Source: Planctomycetota bacterium (GTDB lineage Bacteria > Planctomycetota > UBA1135 > GCA-002686595). Taken from it: a DNA stretch of 64,000 nt. The position numbers were made by a program, and so were the translations under genes. The stretch covers positions 42,071 through 106,070 of the forward strand of contig JAJDET010000366.1 in the NCBI GenBank assembly GCA_029259655.1. Direction: 5' to 3'. This document shows positions 44,534-53,544 of the stretch, piece by piece. Positions within the stretch are counted from its first letter, which is position 1. Every line of letters begins with the position of its first letter. The notes beneath the pieces are model-generated. The model did not search any database. It had not been told where the DNA came from and saw only the letters and a list, made by a program, of their open reading frames with translations.

Positions 44534-45222
44534 GCACGGGACTCACGCCCGAGGAGTGGACCGCCCTCGCGCTGTCTGCGAGGGTCGCGGTGACGAGCCT
44601 CGCCATGGCCTTCGTCCCGGGCGTCCTTCTCGGCGCGTTCCTCGCGCGGCGGAGCTTCCCCGGGAAGGTCCTCGCGGAGGCGCTCGTGCACGCACCGCTC
44701 GTCCTGCCCCCGGTCGTCGTCGGCTACGCCCTGCTGCTCGTTCTGGGTCGCAACGGCTTCGTGGGCCGTCGGCTCTACGAGGCCGGACTGCAGGTCGCGT
44801 TCACGTTCGAGGCCGCAGTCCTCGCCGCGACGGTCATGGGCTTCCCGCTGCTCGTGCGCTCGGTCCGTCTGGCAGTGGAGCTCGTCGATCAGCGTCTCGA
44901 GGAGGCAGCGGCCACGCTGGGCGCGTCCCCTCTCCGGGTGCTCCTGACCGTCACGCTGCCGCTCGCCGCGCCGGGGATCCTCACCGGTTCCGTCCTGGCC
45001 TTCGCGCGCAGTCTGGGTGAGTTCGGCGCCACGATAACCTTCGCCGGCAACGTCGCGGGGGAGACCCGGACGCTCCCGCTCGCACTGTTCTCGGCGCTGC
45101 AGGTCCCCGGGCGCGAGGACGCTGCGCTGCGCCTGGCCGCGATCTCGGTCGCGCTGTCCCTCGCAGCCCTGATGCTCTCGGAGCTCTTCGCCCGCAAGCT
45201 CTCGCGGAGGCTCGGCCGGTGA
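44530..45222 (+). CDS. modB: molybdate ABC transporter permease
   Basis: 230 residues, about five to six membrane helices. The EAA loop is EEAAATLGASPLRVLLTVTL followed by PLAAPGILTGSVLAFARSLG and EFGATITFAGN, the ModB/CysT signature. ATGA overlap with modA and GTGA overlap with modC. Together they form a complete importer. Confidence 0.93.
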   Translation: MSTGLTPEEWTALALSARVAVTSLAMAFVPGVLLGAFLARRSFPGKVLAEALVHAPLVLPPVVVGYALLLVLGRNGFVGRRLYEAGLQVAFTFEAAVLAATVMGFPLLVRSVRLAVELVDQRLEEAAATLGASPLRVLLTVTLPLAAPGILTGSVLAFARSLGEFGATITFAGNVAGETRTLPLALFSALQVPGREDAALRLAAISVALSLAALMLSELFARKLSRRLGR

Positions 45223-46301
45223 TCACCTTCGAGCTCGACGTCCGGCGCGGAGACTTCCGGCTCGCCGCCTCGGCGGAGCTCTCGAGCACGTTCACGGGCG
45301 TCTGGGGGCCGTCGGGCTCGGGGAAATCGACGCTCCTCGCTGCGCTCGCCGGGCTCGTTCCGCCGGAGCGCGCGAGGATCGTCGTGGACGACGAGGTGCT
45401 CGCGAACACGGACGAGCGGATCGTCCTGCCGCCGCATCGGCGCGGGATCGGTGTCGTCTTCCAGGACGGTCGCCTGTTTCCGCACCTCTCGGTGCGCGGG
45501 AACCTCGTGTACGGAGCGCGGGCGGGAAGCGCCTCGATCGCGCTCGGGTTCGACGAGATGGTCGAGCTCCTGGCCCTCGGCCCGCTACTGGACCGGAAGC
45601 CGCTCGAGCTCTCGGGAGGAGAGCGGCAGCGCGTCGCACTCGGGCGCGCCCTGCTCGCGGCGACGCGGCTGCTCCTGCTCGACGAACCGCTCTCCGCTCT
45701 CGACCGCGAGATGCGCGGACAGATCCTTCCCTACCTCTCGCGCGTTCGCGAGCGCGTCGACGTTCCCGTGCTCTACGTCAGCCACGACCTCTCGGAGATC
45801 CTCCAGCTAACCGATCAGCTGCTCCTCATGCGGGGCGGTGAGACGGTGGAGAACGGTTCCCTCCTCGAGCTCGTTCGCGCGGGCCACGTGCTCCACGGTG
45901 AGCTCGACAACGTGCTCGAGCTCGAGGTCGAGGAGCAAGACGAAGAGGCGGGGCTCTCCATCCTGCGGATGACCCCGAGCACGGCGATCGCCGGTGCCTT
46001 CGTCCCGAGTCCGCTGGGCGCGCGCCTCCACGTCGGGCTTCGCCCCGAGGACGTGATGCTCGCCCGCGAGCACGTCTCCGCGATCTCCGCGCGAAACCAG
46101 GTCGCGGGAAGCGTCAGCGGCCTCATCGAGGAAGGGCGGCGCGTGCTCGCAGTCGTGGATTGCGGGATCGAGCTCTTCGTCGAGGTCAGCCCGAGCGCCG
46201 TTGCCGAGCTCGACCTCGTGCCGGGCCGCGAAGTCGTGTGCCTGTTCAAGGCCAACGCGCTGCGCTACCTCGACGCGCCGCTCAGAACTGGAAGTAGATG
46301 A
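45219..46301 (+). CDS. modC: molybdate ABC transporter ATP-binding protein
   Basis: 360 residues. Walker A is GPSGSGKST, the Q-loop VVFQDGRLFPHLSV, signature LSGGERQRVALGRALL, Walker B LLLLDEPLSALD and switch VSHDLSEI. The C-terminus carries a TOBE/mop-like domain (ISARNQVAGSVSGLIEEG), which binds molybdate in ModC. The last 20 bases overlap the 3' end of the convergent MBOAT gene. Confidence 0.93.
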   Translation: MITFELDVRRGDFRLAASAELSSTFTGVWGPSGSGKSTLLAALAGLVPPERARIVVDDEVLANTDERIVLPPHRRGIGVVFQDGRLFPHLSVRGNLVYGARAGSASIALGFDEMVELLALGPLLDRKPLELSGGERQRVALGRALLAATRLLLLDEPLSALDREMRGQILPYLSRVRERVDVPVLYVSHDLSEILQLTDQLLLMRGGETVENGSLLELVRAGHVLHGELDNVLELEVEEQDEEAGLSILRMTPSTAIAGAFVPSPLGARLHVGLRPEDVMLAREHVSAISARNQVAGSVSGLIEEGRRVLAVVDCGIELFVEVSPSAVAELDLVPGREVVCLFKANALRYLDAPLRTGSR

Positions 46302-47661
46302 AGGGCTGGTAGTCGACGGCGGCCCAGGGGAGGACGAGCGCCCAGGCTGCACCGTACACGGCGGGGAAGGTGTACCAGTTCAGGCTCTCGAGTCCCCGCT
46401 CGATCAGGCGCCGCGACATCACGACGTGAACGACGACGAAGCCGAGGAGGATCCCCCACCACACCGCGTCCACGACCTCGGCCCCGGACACTCCGGCTCC
46501 GAACAGCCCGCCCATGTAGGTCATCGCCACGCTGAAGTCGGCCGCGCGGAAGAAGACCCAGGCGAGCAACACGACGATGTGCGTGTAGAGGAGGCCGAAG
46601 ACCCCCTTCGGCTCCCACCGGAAAACGCGTTCGAGCGCGAGGAAGAACCCGTGGGCCAACCCCCACACGACGCAGCGCCAGCTCGCTCCGTGCCAGAGGC
46701 CGCACAGCAGGAACACGACGAGCAGGTTCCGATACGTGAGGAGCGGGCCGCCGCGCGCGCCTCCCAGCGGGATGTAGAGGTAGTCCCGGAACCAGGTCGA
46801 GAGACTGATGTGCCAGCGCTTCCAGAACTCGGAGATGTTCGTTGCGAGGTAGGGGAAGTCGAAGTTGAGAGGCAGCGCGTAGCCCAGCGTCCCCGCCACC
46901 GCGATCGCCATGTCGCTGTAGCCCGAGAAGTCGCAGTAGATCTGAATGCTGTAGAGCAGGAGCGCGAGCCACAGGCCGGCGGGGCCGTAGCTCTCCGGGT
47001 CGACGAACACAGGATCGACGATGCTGGCGAAGTTGTCCGCGATACAGGCCTTCTTCACGTAGCCGAACAGGAACAGCATCGCGTGCGCTCTGAAGGCGAT
47101 GTCCGCGAAGGAACGCGTCTTCAAGAGCTGCGGCAGGAAGTGCGCTGCGCGCACGATCGGTCCCGCGACGAGCTGTGGAAAGAACGCGACGAACAGTGCG
47201 AAGTCGCGGAAGTTCCGGACCGGCTTCAAGTGCCCGCGATAGACGTCGATCGTGTAGGACAGCGTCTGGAACGTGTAGAAGCTGATCCCGACGGGCAGGA
47301 CCAGCTCGAGGCGGTCGGCCGACGTCTCGATCCCCATCGCGGCCAGGAGCTCGACTCCCGACGCGATGAAGAAGTCGAAGTACTTGAAGAGCCCCAGGAT
47401 CCCGAGGTTCCCGACCAGGCTCAGCACCAGCCAGACGCGCTTCCCCCCCGGTGGCCGCTCGCGCGCGATTAGCCGTCCGACGGTGTAGTCGATGACCGTC
47501 GAGAGGAGGATCAGGCCCAGGAACTCCCACCGCCAGGCAGCGTAGAAGACGTAGCTGCAAAGGAGCAGCCACGACTTGCGCAGCCCGTTTCCGCGCAGCG
47601 CCCAGTGGACGCCGAACGCGAGCGCGAAGAAGAGGAAGAAGGAGAACTCCGTGAAGATCAT
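46282..47661 (-). CDS. MBOAT-family membrane O-acyltransferase (AlgI-like), copy 1
   Basis: 459 residues with about 11 membrane helices. FTEFSFFLFFALAFGVHW starts the family fold; LVLPVGISFYTFQTLSYTID, FDFPYLATNISEFWKRWHIS and LSTWFRDYLYIPLGG are AlgI signatures; LCGLWHGASWRCVVWGL contains the active-site His324. AlgI proteins pass acetyl groups across the membrane to an SGNH partner that acetylates a polymer. It is the last gene of a four-gene MBOAT-SGNH-SGNH-MBOAT run. Confidence 0.92.
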   Translation of the reverse strand: MIFTEFSFFLFFALAFGVHWALRGNGLRKSWLLLCSYVFYAAWRWEFLGLILLSTVIDYTVGRLIARERPPGGKRVWLVLSLVGNLGILGLFKYFDFFIASGVELLAAMGIETSADRLELVLPVGISFYTFQTLSYTIDVYRGHLKPVRNFRDFALFVAFFPQLVAGPIVRAAHFLPQLLKTRSFADIAFRAHAMLFLFGYVKKACIADNFASIVDPVFVDPESYGPAGLWLALLLYSIQIYCDFSGYSDMAIAVAGTLGYALPLNFDFPYLATNISEFWKRWHISLSTWFRDYLYIPLGGARGGPLLTYRNLLVVFLLCGLWHGASWRCVVWGLAHGFFLALERVFRWEPKGVFGLLYTHIVVLLAWVFFRAADFSVAMTYMGGLFGAGVSGAEVVDAVWWGILLGFVVVHVVMSRRLIERGLESLNWYTFPAVYGAAWALVLPWAAVDYQPFIYFQF

Positions 47662-47707
47662 GGGCGCCGCTCGCGCGAGAGCCGGAATAGTCTACTGACC
47701 ACGGCCC

Positions 47708-48772
47708 TCACCAGCCCTTCTCCTCGAGGAGACGTGCGAAGTCCTTCGCCATGACACGGCTCAGAGCCCTCGCGCCGTCGGGGTTCATGTGGTTCACGTC
47801 CGCGCGCTGCTCGTAGCGGTAGAGCTCGGGATGCTCCAGCGGACTCGTGTAGGCGAAGAGCTCGGGCAAGGTTCCCCTCTCGAGGAGCGCTTGCGCGCGC
47901 AGGCTCTCGTCGAAGGACAATCCGAGGTAGAGGAGCCCCATTCCCCGCGACCGAACGCGCTCGACCTGACGCTCGAGCACTCCGGTCGGGAAGTCTCGAA
48001 GGTCGACCTTCTCGCCCTGCGACCGCACTCCGGCGTTCAACAGGTTCTTGACTCGCTTGCTCCACGCCCTGCGCCCGTAGCTCTCGTTGAACATCGGGTG
48101 CCAGCCCTGCAGTCCGGGGATGTCGTCACCGAAGAGCGGGTTCGTCCTCGGCGGGAGACGGGACACACCTCGCGCGTGGTCGAGGGCCGGGAACGCCTGC
48201 CCAACGTTGGAGACCCACAACCCGAGGAACCTCGCTTGACGGCCGAGCTCCGTGAGCTTGGTCGTGAACGGCACCCTGGCTACGAGGATGGCCTCGACGG
48301 CATCGCGCGTCCCCGATGACGTGTGCCATGCGATCCTCCGCAGGTTCGTCGATTCGATCGCCGTCCAGCCCCCGACGGGATCCCAGCTCGTGTACTCGAT
48401 CACGACCCAGCGCAGCGCGGCGGGTTCGAGATCGAGCACGCGCCGCAGCAGGTAGTCGGTCTCGAAAGCCTCCATCCCACCCAGTGCGAGGTTGAAGGAG
48501 CGAACTTCGAGGCCGTGTTCGGCGAGCTCCTCATCGAACTCGCGAGGCGCAACGCCGCAGAGGACACGACTCGAGCCGAAGAACAGGACGTCGAACTCGT
48601 CCTTGTGCTCGACGAAGTACTCGAGCTTCGCGCGAAAGCCCGAGCTCTCCGGCCAGGGCAGGCGTGACCGAAGAGCTCCGGCCACGATCAGGAAACACGT
48701 CAGCGCGATGAGCGCCTGGAGGGGGAGACGCAGCGACCCCCGGCCCGGCCTAGTGCCCGTCGGGACCCTCAC
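47708..48772 (-). CDS. SGNH-hydrolase-like, membrane-anchored AlgJ-type protein, copy 1
   Basis: 354 residues with an N-terminal anchor (LQALIALTCFLIVAGAL). FDVLFFGSSRVLCGVAP provides the block I Ser, FNLALGGMEAFETDYLL block II, and DVNHMNPDGARALS the C-terminal Asp/His pair, so the SGNH catalytic set appears complete. With the MBOAT protein it probably O-acetylates an exported polymer. GTG start; it overlaps the upstream SGNH gene by 23 bases. Confidence 0.78.
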   Translation of the reverse strand: MRVPTGTRPGRGSLRLPLQALIALTCFLIVAGALRSRLPWPESSGFRAKLEYFVEHKDEFDVLFFGSSRVLCGVAPREFDEELAEHGLEVRSFNLALGGMEAFETDYLLRRVLDLEPAALRWVVIEYTSWDPVGGWTAIESTNLRRIAWHTSSGTRDAVEAILVARVPFTTKLTELGRQARFLGLWVSNVGQAFPALDHARGVSRLPPRTNPLFGDDIPGLQGWHPMFNESYGRRAWSKRVKNLLNAGVRSQGEKVDLRDFPTGVLERQVERVRSRGMGLLYLGLSFDESLRAQALLERGTLPELFAYTSPLEHPELYRYEQRADVNHMNPDGARALSRVMAKDFARLLEEKGW

Positions 48773-49787
48773 CGGCTCTCCCCTCGACGAGGCGTGCGAA
48801 GTCCTGCGCCATGAGGCGGCTCAGGGCCTTCGCCCCCTCGGAGTTCATGTGGTTCACGTCGGCACGCAGCTCGTAGCGGTAGAGGTCGGGGTGTTCCCGC
48901 GGGCTGGTGTAGGACAACAGCGCGGGCAAGATCCCGCCCTCGTGAAGAGCGTGCGCGTCGGGGCTCTCCTCGATGCACAAGCTCATGTACACGAGACCGA
49001 GCTCGCGTGATCGCACGAGCTCGACCTGGCGCCTCAGCGCACGGACAGGAAAGTGTCGGAGGTCGGACTTGCGGGAGCGCGCGTCGGCACTCGCGAGGTT
49101 GGAGAGCCTCCGGTCCCACGACTCCCGCCTGTAGTTATCCCTCTCCATCGGATGCCAGCCGCCCAACCCCGGGATGTCGCCGCCGAACAGCGGGTTCTGC
49201 CTCGGCTGGAGGCGCGACAGGCCGCGCATGTGGTCCACGATCGGAAGACCGTGCCCCGCGTTCGTGAGCCACAATCCGAACAGGCCCACGTGACGGCCGA
49301 GCTCGACGAGCTTGTTCGACATCGGCGCTTCCGCGACGAGGATCGCCTCGACGGTGTTGCGCGTCTCCGACGGCGTGTGCCAGGCGATCTTCCTAAGGTT
49401 GGGCGCTGCGGAGAGCTGCTCGCTCTCGAGTGGATTCCAGCCCGCGGCCTCGATGACGACCCATCGCAGTCGCGCCGGTTCGAGGTCGAGCACGAGCTGC
49501 AACACGTGGTCGGCCTCGAACGCCTCCATCCCGCCGACGGCGAGGTTGAAGGACCGCACCTCGTGACCGAGCTCCTCCAGCGCCGCATCGAACTCCGCCG
49601 GCGCCAGGCCGCACAGCACGCGGCTCGAGCCCAGGAACAGGACGTCGAACTCGTCCTTGTGCTCCGCGAAGTACTCGAGCTTCGCGCGCATTCCCGAGCT
49701 CTCGGGCAAGGGAACGAACGACCGAACAGCCCCTGCCGTGACGACGAATGCAGTCAGCGAGGCGAACAAGTACAGGGAGACTCGCAA
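48750..49787 (-). CDS. SGNH-hydrolase-like, membrane-anchored AlgJ-type protein, copy 2
   Basis: 345 residues, clearly paralogous to copy 1: FDVLFLGSSRVLCGLAP, FNLAVGGMEAFEADHVL, NPLFGGDIPGLGGWHPM and DVNHMNSEGAKALSRL. The start is TTG one base after the stop of MBOAT copy 2 (TGA c TTG), suggesting translational coupling. One N-terminal membrane anchor. The catalytic Ser, Asp and His are retained. Confidence 0.78.
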   Translation of the reverse strand: MRVSLYLFASLTAFVVTAGAVRSFVPLPESSGMRAKLEYFAEHKDEFDVLFLGSSRVLCGLAPAEFDAALEELGHEVRSFNLAVGGMEAFEADHVLQLVLDLEPARLRWVVIEAAGWNPLESEQLSAAPNLRKIAWHTPSETRNTVEAILVAEAPMSNKLVELGRHVGLFGLWLTNAGHGLPIVDHMRGLSRLQPRQNPLFGGDIPGLGGWHPMERDNYRRESWDRRLSNLASADARSRKSDLRHFPVRALRRQVELVRSRELGLVYMSLCIEESPDAHALHEGGILPALLSYTSPREHPDLYRYELRADVNHMNSEGAKALSRLMAQDFARLVEGRAGEGPDGH

Positions 49788-49788
49788 G

Positions 49789-51165
49789 TCAGAACTGGAA
49801 GTAGATGAACGGCTGGTAGTCGATCGAGACCCATGGGGCGACGAGCGCCCAGGCCACTCCGTACATGACGGAGTACGCGAGCGGCCGTACGCGCTCGAGG
49901 TTCCGCTCGATGACACGACTGGACATCGCGATGTGGACCAGGATGAAGCCCACCAGGACTCCCCAGATGACGGGGTCGAGGACTTCTGTCCCCGATCCGA
50001 TGCCGAAGAGCCCCCGGACGTAGGTCATCGCGACCGCGAAGTCCGGCGCGCGGAAGAAGACCCACGCAACGGTCGCGACGAAGACGGTGTAGAGCGTCCC
50101 CAACACGCCGCGCGCACGCCAGCCGAGGGCGCGCTCGAGGACGAGGAAGAAGCCGTGGATCAACCCCCACACGACGAAACGCCAGCTCGCTCCGTGCCAC
50201 AGGCCGCACAGCAGGAACACGACGAGCAGGTTCCTGTAGGTCAGGATCGGACCGAGCTTGTTCCCACCCAGAGGGATGTACAGGTAGTCGCGGAACCAGG
50301 TCGAGAGGCTGATGTGCCAGCGCCGCCAGAACTCCGTGATATTGGACGCGAGATAGGGAAAATCGAAGTTGAGCGGCAGCGCGTAGCCCAGCATCCCCGC
50401 CACCGCGATCGCCATGTCGCTGTAGCCCGAGAAGTCGCAGTAGATCTGGACGCTGTACAGGAGGACTCCCAGCCACAGACCGGCGGGACCGAAGCTCTCC
50501 GGTTCGCTGAAGACGCGGTCGACGACGCTGGCGAAGTTGTCGGCGATGCAGGCCTTCTTCACGTAGCCGAACAGGAACAGCGTCGCGTGCGACTTGAAGT
50601 TGATGCTCGCGAAGATGCGCTTCGTCGAGAGCTGCGGCAGGAACTGCGTCGCGCGCACGATCGGGCCGGCGACGAGCTGCGGGAAGAACGCGACGAACAA
50701 CGCGAAGTCGCGGAAGCTCCGGATCGGCTGGAGGTTCCCGCGATAGATGTCGATCGTGTAGGACAGCGTCTGGAACGTGTAGAAGCTGATCCCCACCGGC
50801 AGGACCAGTTCCAGGCGGTCGGCCGTCGTCTCGATTCCCACCGCTCCCAGGAGCTCGACTCCTGATGCGATGAAGAAGTCGAAGTACTTGAAGAGCCCCA
50901 GGACCCCGAGGTTCCCGACGAGACTCAAGACGAGCCACGCCCGCTTCCCGCCCGGTGGCCGCTCGCGCACGATCATCCGTCCGACGAAGTAGTCGATGAC
51001 GGTCGAGAGGAGGATCAGGCCGAGGAACTCCCAGCGCCAGACCCCGTAAAAGACGTAGCTGCAGAGGAGCAGCCACGACTTGCGCAGCCCATTCCCGCGC
51101 AACGCCCAGTGAACGCCGAAGACGAGGGCGAAGAACAGGAAGAAGCGCAGCTCCGTGAAGATCAT
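49789..51165 (-). CDS. MBOAT-family membrane O-acyltransferase (AlgI-like), copy 2
   Basis: 458 residues, strongly similar along its whole length to copy 1, including KSWLLLCSYVFYGVWRWEF, GYVKKACIADNFASVV, DFSGYSDMAIAVAGMLGYAL and LCGLWHGASWRFVVWGL with His324 at the same residue number. First gene of the acyl-transfer operon. ATG 51165 is chosen over an upstream in-frame codon because copy 1 starts at the same point (MIFTE). Confidence 0.92.
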   Translation of the reverse strand: MIFTELRFFLFFALVFGVHWALRGNGLRKSWLLLCSYVFYGVWRWEFLGLILLSTVIDYFVGRMIVRERPPGGKRAWLVLSLVGNLGVLGLFKYFDFFIASGVELLGAVGIETTADRLELVLPVGISFYTFQTLSYTIDIYRGNLQPIRSFRDFALFVAFFPQLVAGPIVRATQFLPQLSTKRIFASINFKSHATLFLFGYVKKACIADNFASVVDRVFSEPESFGPAGLWLGVLLYSVQIYCDFSGYSDMAIAVAGMLGYALPLNFDFPYLASNITEFWRRWHISLSTWFRDYLYIPLGGNKLGPILTYRNLLVVFLLCGLWHGASWRFVVWGLIHGFFLVLERALGWRARGVLGTLYTVFVATVAWVFFRAPDFAVAMTYVRGLFGIGSGTEVLDPVIWGVLVGFILVHIAMSSRVIERNLERVRPLAYSVMYGVAWALVAPWVSIDYQPFIYFQF

Positions 51166-51218
51166 GTCCGCCCCCCGCGCGGGAGGCGGCACAGTCTAGG
51201 GGCAGTCGGCTCCTACCT

Positions 51219-51410
51219 CTACGGCCGCTCTCCGGGGTCGATCTCCTCGACCGGGTCCGGTTCACGGCGTCGCATGCGGCGACGCATGCGGCGACGCGCC
51301 CGGAACGCCGCCGGCGTCCATCCCGTTGCGCGCCGAAAGACCCGCGCCAGGTGAGCCTGATCGGCGAACCCGGATTCCAGCGCGAGCGACCGACACGCGG
51401 ACTCGCGCAT
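51219..51410 (-). pseudogene. C-terminal remnant of an AraC-family regulator
   Basis: About 63 codons encoding the second helix-turn-helix of an AraC protein: SLALESGFADQAHLARVFRR and ATGWTPAAFRARRR. The sensing domain and first helix-turn-helix are missing; the frame instead runs into the 3' end of the helicase gene. The Arg-rich tail comes from a short tandem repeat (gcatgcggcgac) near 51270-51300. Probably a decayed gene truncated by rearrangement. Confidence 0.6.
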
Positions 51411-51432
51411 GGCGTTGGGTAAACCGCAGGGC

Positions 51433-53481
51433 CTACTTGCGAGAGCGGCCCGCAGTGCGCCTGCGGCCGCGTTTCTTCCCGCCCCGCGGCGGCGCGGGTT
51501 CCAGTGCACCGGCAGGAACCCAGCCCTTCGGCGGTGTCTCACCGCGGATCTCGTAGAGGAAGCGAGAGGCGTGCGATGGAGTCCGGCGGCCGAACTTCGC
51601 GCGCTCGGACGAGAGCGTGAGGATCAGGCTCCGCTTGGCGCGCGTGACGCCGACGTAGGCGAGCCTGCGCTCCTCCTCCACGGAGTCGTCGGCCACGGCG
51701 CGCGCGTGCGGCAAGAGCCCTTCCTCCATGCCGACCAGGTAGACGCGCGTGAACTCGAGCCCCTTCGCGGCGTGGATCGTCATCAGGCTGACCGCGTTGC
51801 GACGTCCCGCGTCGTCCTTGCGCTCGTCGTTGGCGGTGAGAGCAACCTCCTCGAGGAAACCCGCCAGCGTCGGCTTCTTGCGCCTCGTGGTGTAGTTCTC
51901 GGCCGTGTTCAGAACCTCCATGACCGCCGCCCAGCGGTTCTCGCGCTCGCGTTCTTCCGGATAGCAGCGGTCGACTTCGCCGCGATAGCCCACGGCGTCG
52001 AGCAACCGCCGCGTGCCCTCGACCAGGCCTATCCTCGACATGGAGCTCGCCAGCGTCCCGAGCTGCGCGAGCATGGCCTGCACGGCCGCCGCTGTCGCCG
52101 GAGGGATGCCTTCGATCTCGTCCGCGCGCTCGAAGGCCTTCGTCGCGGAGATCCCGTGGGTCGTGGCGAACGCGACCGCCTTCTCGACCGACCCCTTCCC
52201 GACACCGCGTGGCGGGCAGTTCACGATGCGCAGGAGCGAGACCTCGTCGTCCCGGTTCGCGAGCAGCTTGAGGTATGCCAGGACGTCGCGCACCTCCTTG
52301 CGATCGAAGAAGGACATCCCTCCAATCAGCACGTAGGGCACACCGCGCGCGCGAAACTGCGTCTCGAACGCGCGCGGCTGGGTCTGCGTCCGGAAGAGGA
52401 CGGCGACGTCGCCGAGCACGAGACCTGTCTCGCGCGCCAGGTCCTGGACTTCACGCACGACGTGGTCGGCCTCGTCGACCTCGTCACGCAGCTCGATGGA
52501 CGTCACGACCGGACCGTCGCCGAGCGCGGAGCGCAACTCCTTGTCGTGGCGTTTCGGGTTGTTCGCGATCAGCCGGTTCGCCGCCGACAGGATCTGGTTC
52601 GTCGAGCGATAGTTCGTCTCGAGCCGGACGACGAGCGCACCGTGGTAGTCCTTCTCGAAGCCCAGGATGTTCCGCACATCGGCGCCGCGCCAGCCGTAGA
52701 TCGACTGATCGTCGTCCCCCACCGCACAGAGGTTCCGGTGCTCCGCGGCGATGAGCTTCAGGATCTCGTACTGGACGCCGTTGGTGTCCTGGTACTCGTC
52801 GACCAGGACGTAGCGGTACTTCCGGCGCAGCTCGCCCTGGACCTCGGTGGACTCCGTGAGCAGACGGCGCGCTTCGAGCAGGAGGTCGTCGAAGTCGAGC
52901 GACCGCGAGCGCGCCTTCTGCTCCTCGTACTTGCGCCAGGCGCGACCGATCAGCTCGTCCCGGTCGTCGGCCGCCCCCGCCAGGAAGGTCTCCGCGGTCT
53001 CACCCCGGTTCTTGGCGAGCGAGACGGCCGCCTGCAGGGCGCGCGGCTGGATCGAGGCCTCGGGAATACGCAGCTCGCGCAGGGATCGGCGGAAGGCGGC
53101 GAGCTGGTCCGCGGCGTCGCAGATCGCGAACCGTTTCGGGATTCCGAGCACGCTCCCGTGCTCCCGAAGAGTCCTCGCGCAGAAGGCGTGGAAGGTGCCG
53201 ATCGTGAGCTCTCCCGCGCGCTTCTTGCCCACGAGCCCGCCGACCCGCTCCGCCATCTCCGCCGCGGCCTTGTTCGTGAAGGTCACCGCGAGGACGTTCT
53301 TCGGCGAGACCCCCCCGTCGAGGAGGTGGGCGACGCGAACGGTGATGACACGCGTCTTGCCCGTTCCTGCGCCGGCGAGGACGAGGACCGGGCCCTCCGT
53401 CGCCTCGACGGCTCGGCGCTGCTCGGCGTTCAGTCCGGCGAGGATCTTCGATCTCTTCGACAAGGTGCAGCGCCGGCGCAA
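51433..53481 (-). CDS. UvrD/Rep/PcrA-type superfamily 1 DNA helicase
   Basis: 682 residues. Helicase motifs in order: LNAEQRRAVEATEGP (Q), AGAGTGKTRVI (Walker A), TFTNKAAAEMAERV, GTFHAFCARTL, VLVDEYQDTN (motif II), GDDDQSIYGWRGA (III), LETNYRST (IV), LMTIHAAKGLEFTRVYL (V) and YVGVTRAKRSLIL (VI). The C-terminal tail is highly basic (GGKKRGRRRTAGRSRK). It unwinds DNA 3' to 5' in repair or replication restart. Start is ambiguous: TTG at 53481 or TTG at 53463. Confidence 0.93.
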   Translation of the reverse strand: MRRRCTLSKRSKILAGLNAEQRRAVEATEGPVLVLAGAGTGKTRVITVRVAHLLDGGVSPKNVLAVTFTNKAAAEMAERVGGLVGKKRAGELTIGTFHAFCARTLREHGSVLGIPKRFAICDAADQLAAFRRSLRELRIPEASIQPRALQAAVSLAKNRGETAETFLAGAADDRDELIGRAWRKYEEQKARSRSLDFDDLLLEARRLLTESTEVQGELRRKYRYVLVDEYQDTNGVQYEILKLIAAEHRNLCAVGDDDQSIYGWRGADVRNILGFEKDYHGALVVRLETNYRSTNQILSAANRLIANNPKRHDKELRSALGDGPVVTSIELRDEVDEADHVVREVQDLARETGLVLGDVAVLFRTQTQPRAFETQFRARGVPYVLIGGMSFFDRKEVRDVLAYLKLLANRDDEVSLLRIVNCPPRGVGKGSVEKAVAFATTHGISATKAFERADEIEGIPPATAAAVQAMLAQLGTLASSMSRIGLVEGTRRLLDAVGYRGEVDRCYPEERERENRWAAVMEVLNTAENYTTRRKKPTLAGFLEEVALTANDERKDDAGRRNAVSLMTIHAAKGLEFTRVYLVGMEEGLLPHARAVADDSVEEERRLAYVGVTRAKRSLILTLSSERAKFGRRTPSHASRFLYEIRGETPPKGWVPAGALEPAPPRGGKKRGRRRTAGRSRK

Positions 53482-53544
53482 CGGCGAGAGCGCGGGATTC
53501 TACGCGCGCACTTCGACACCTCCAACGCCGCGGCGAGTTATCTG

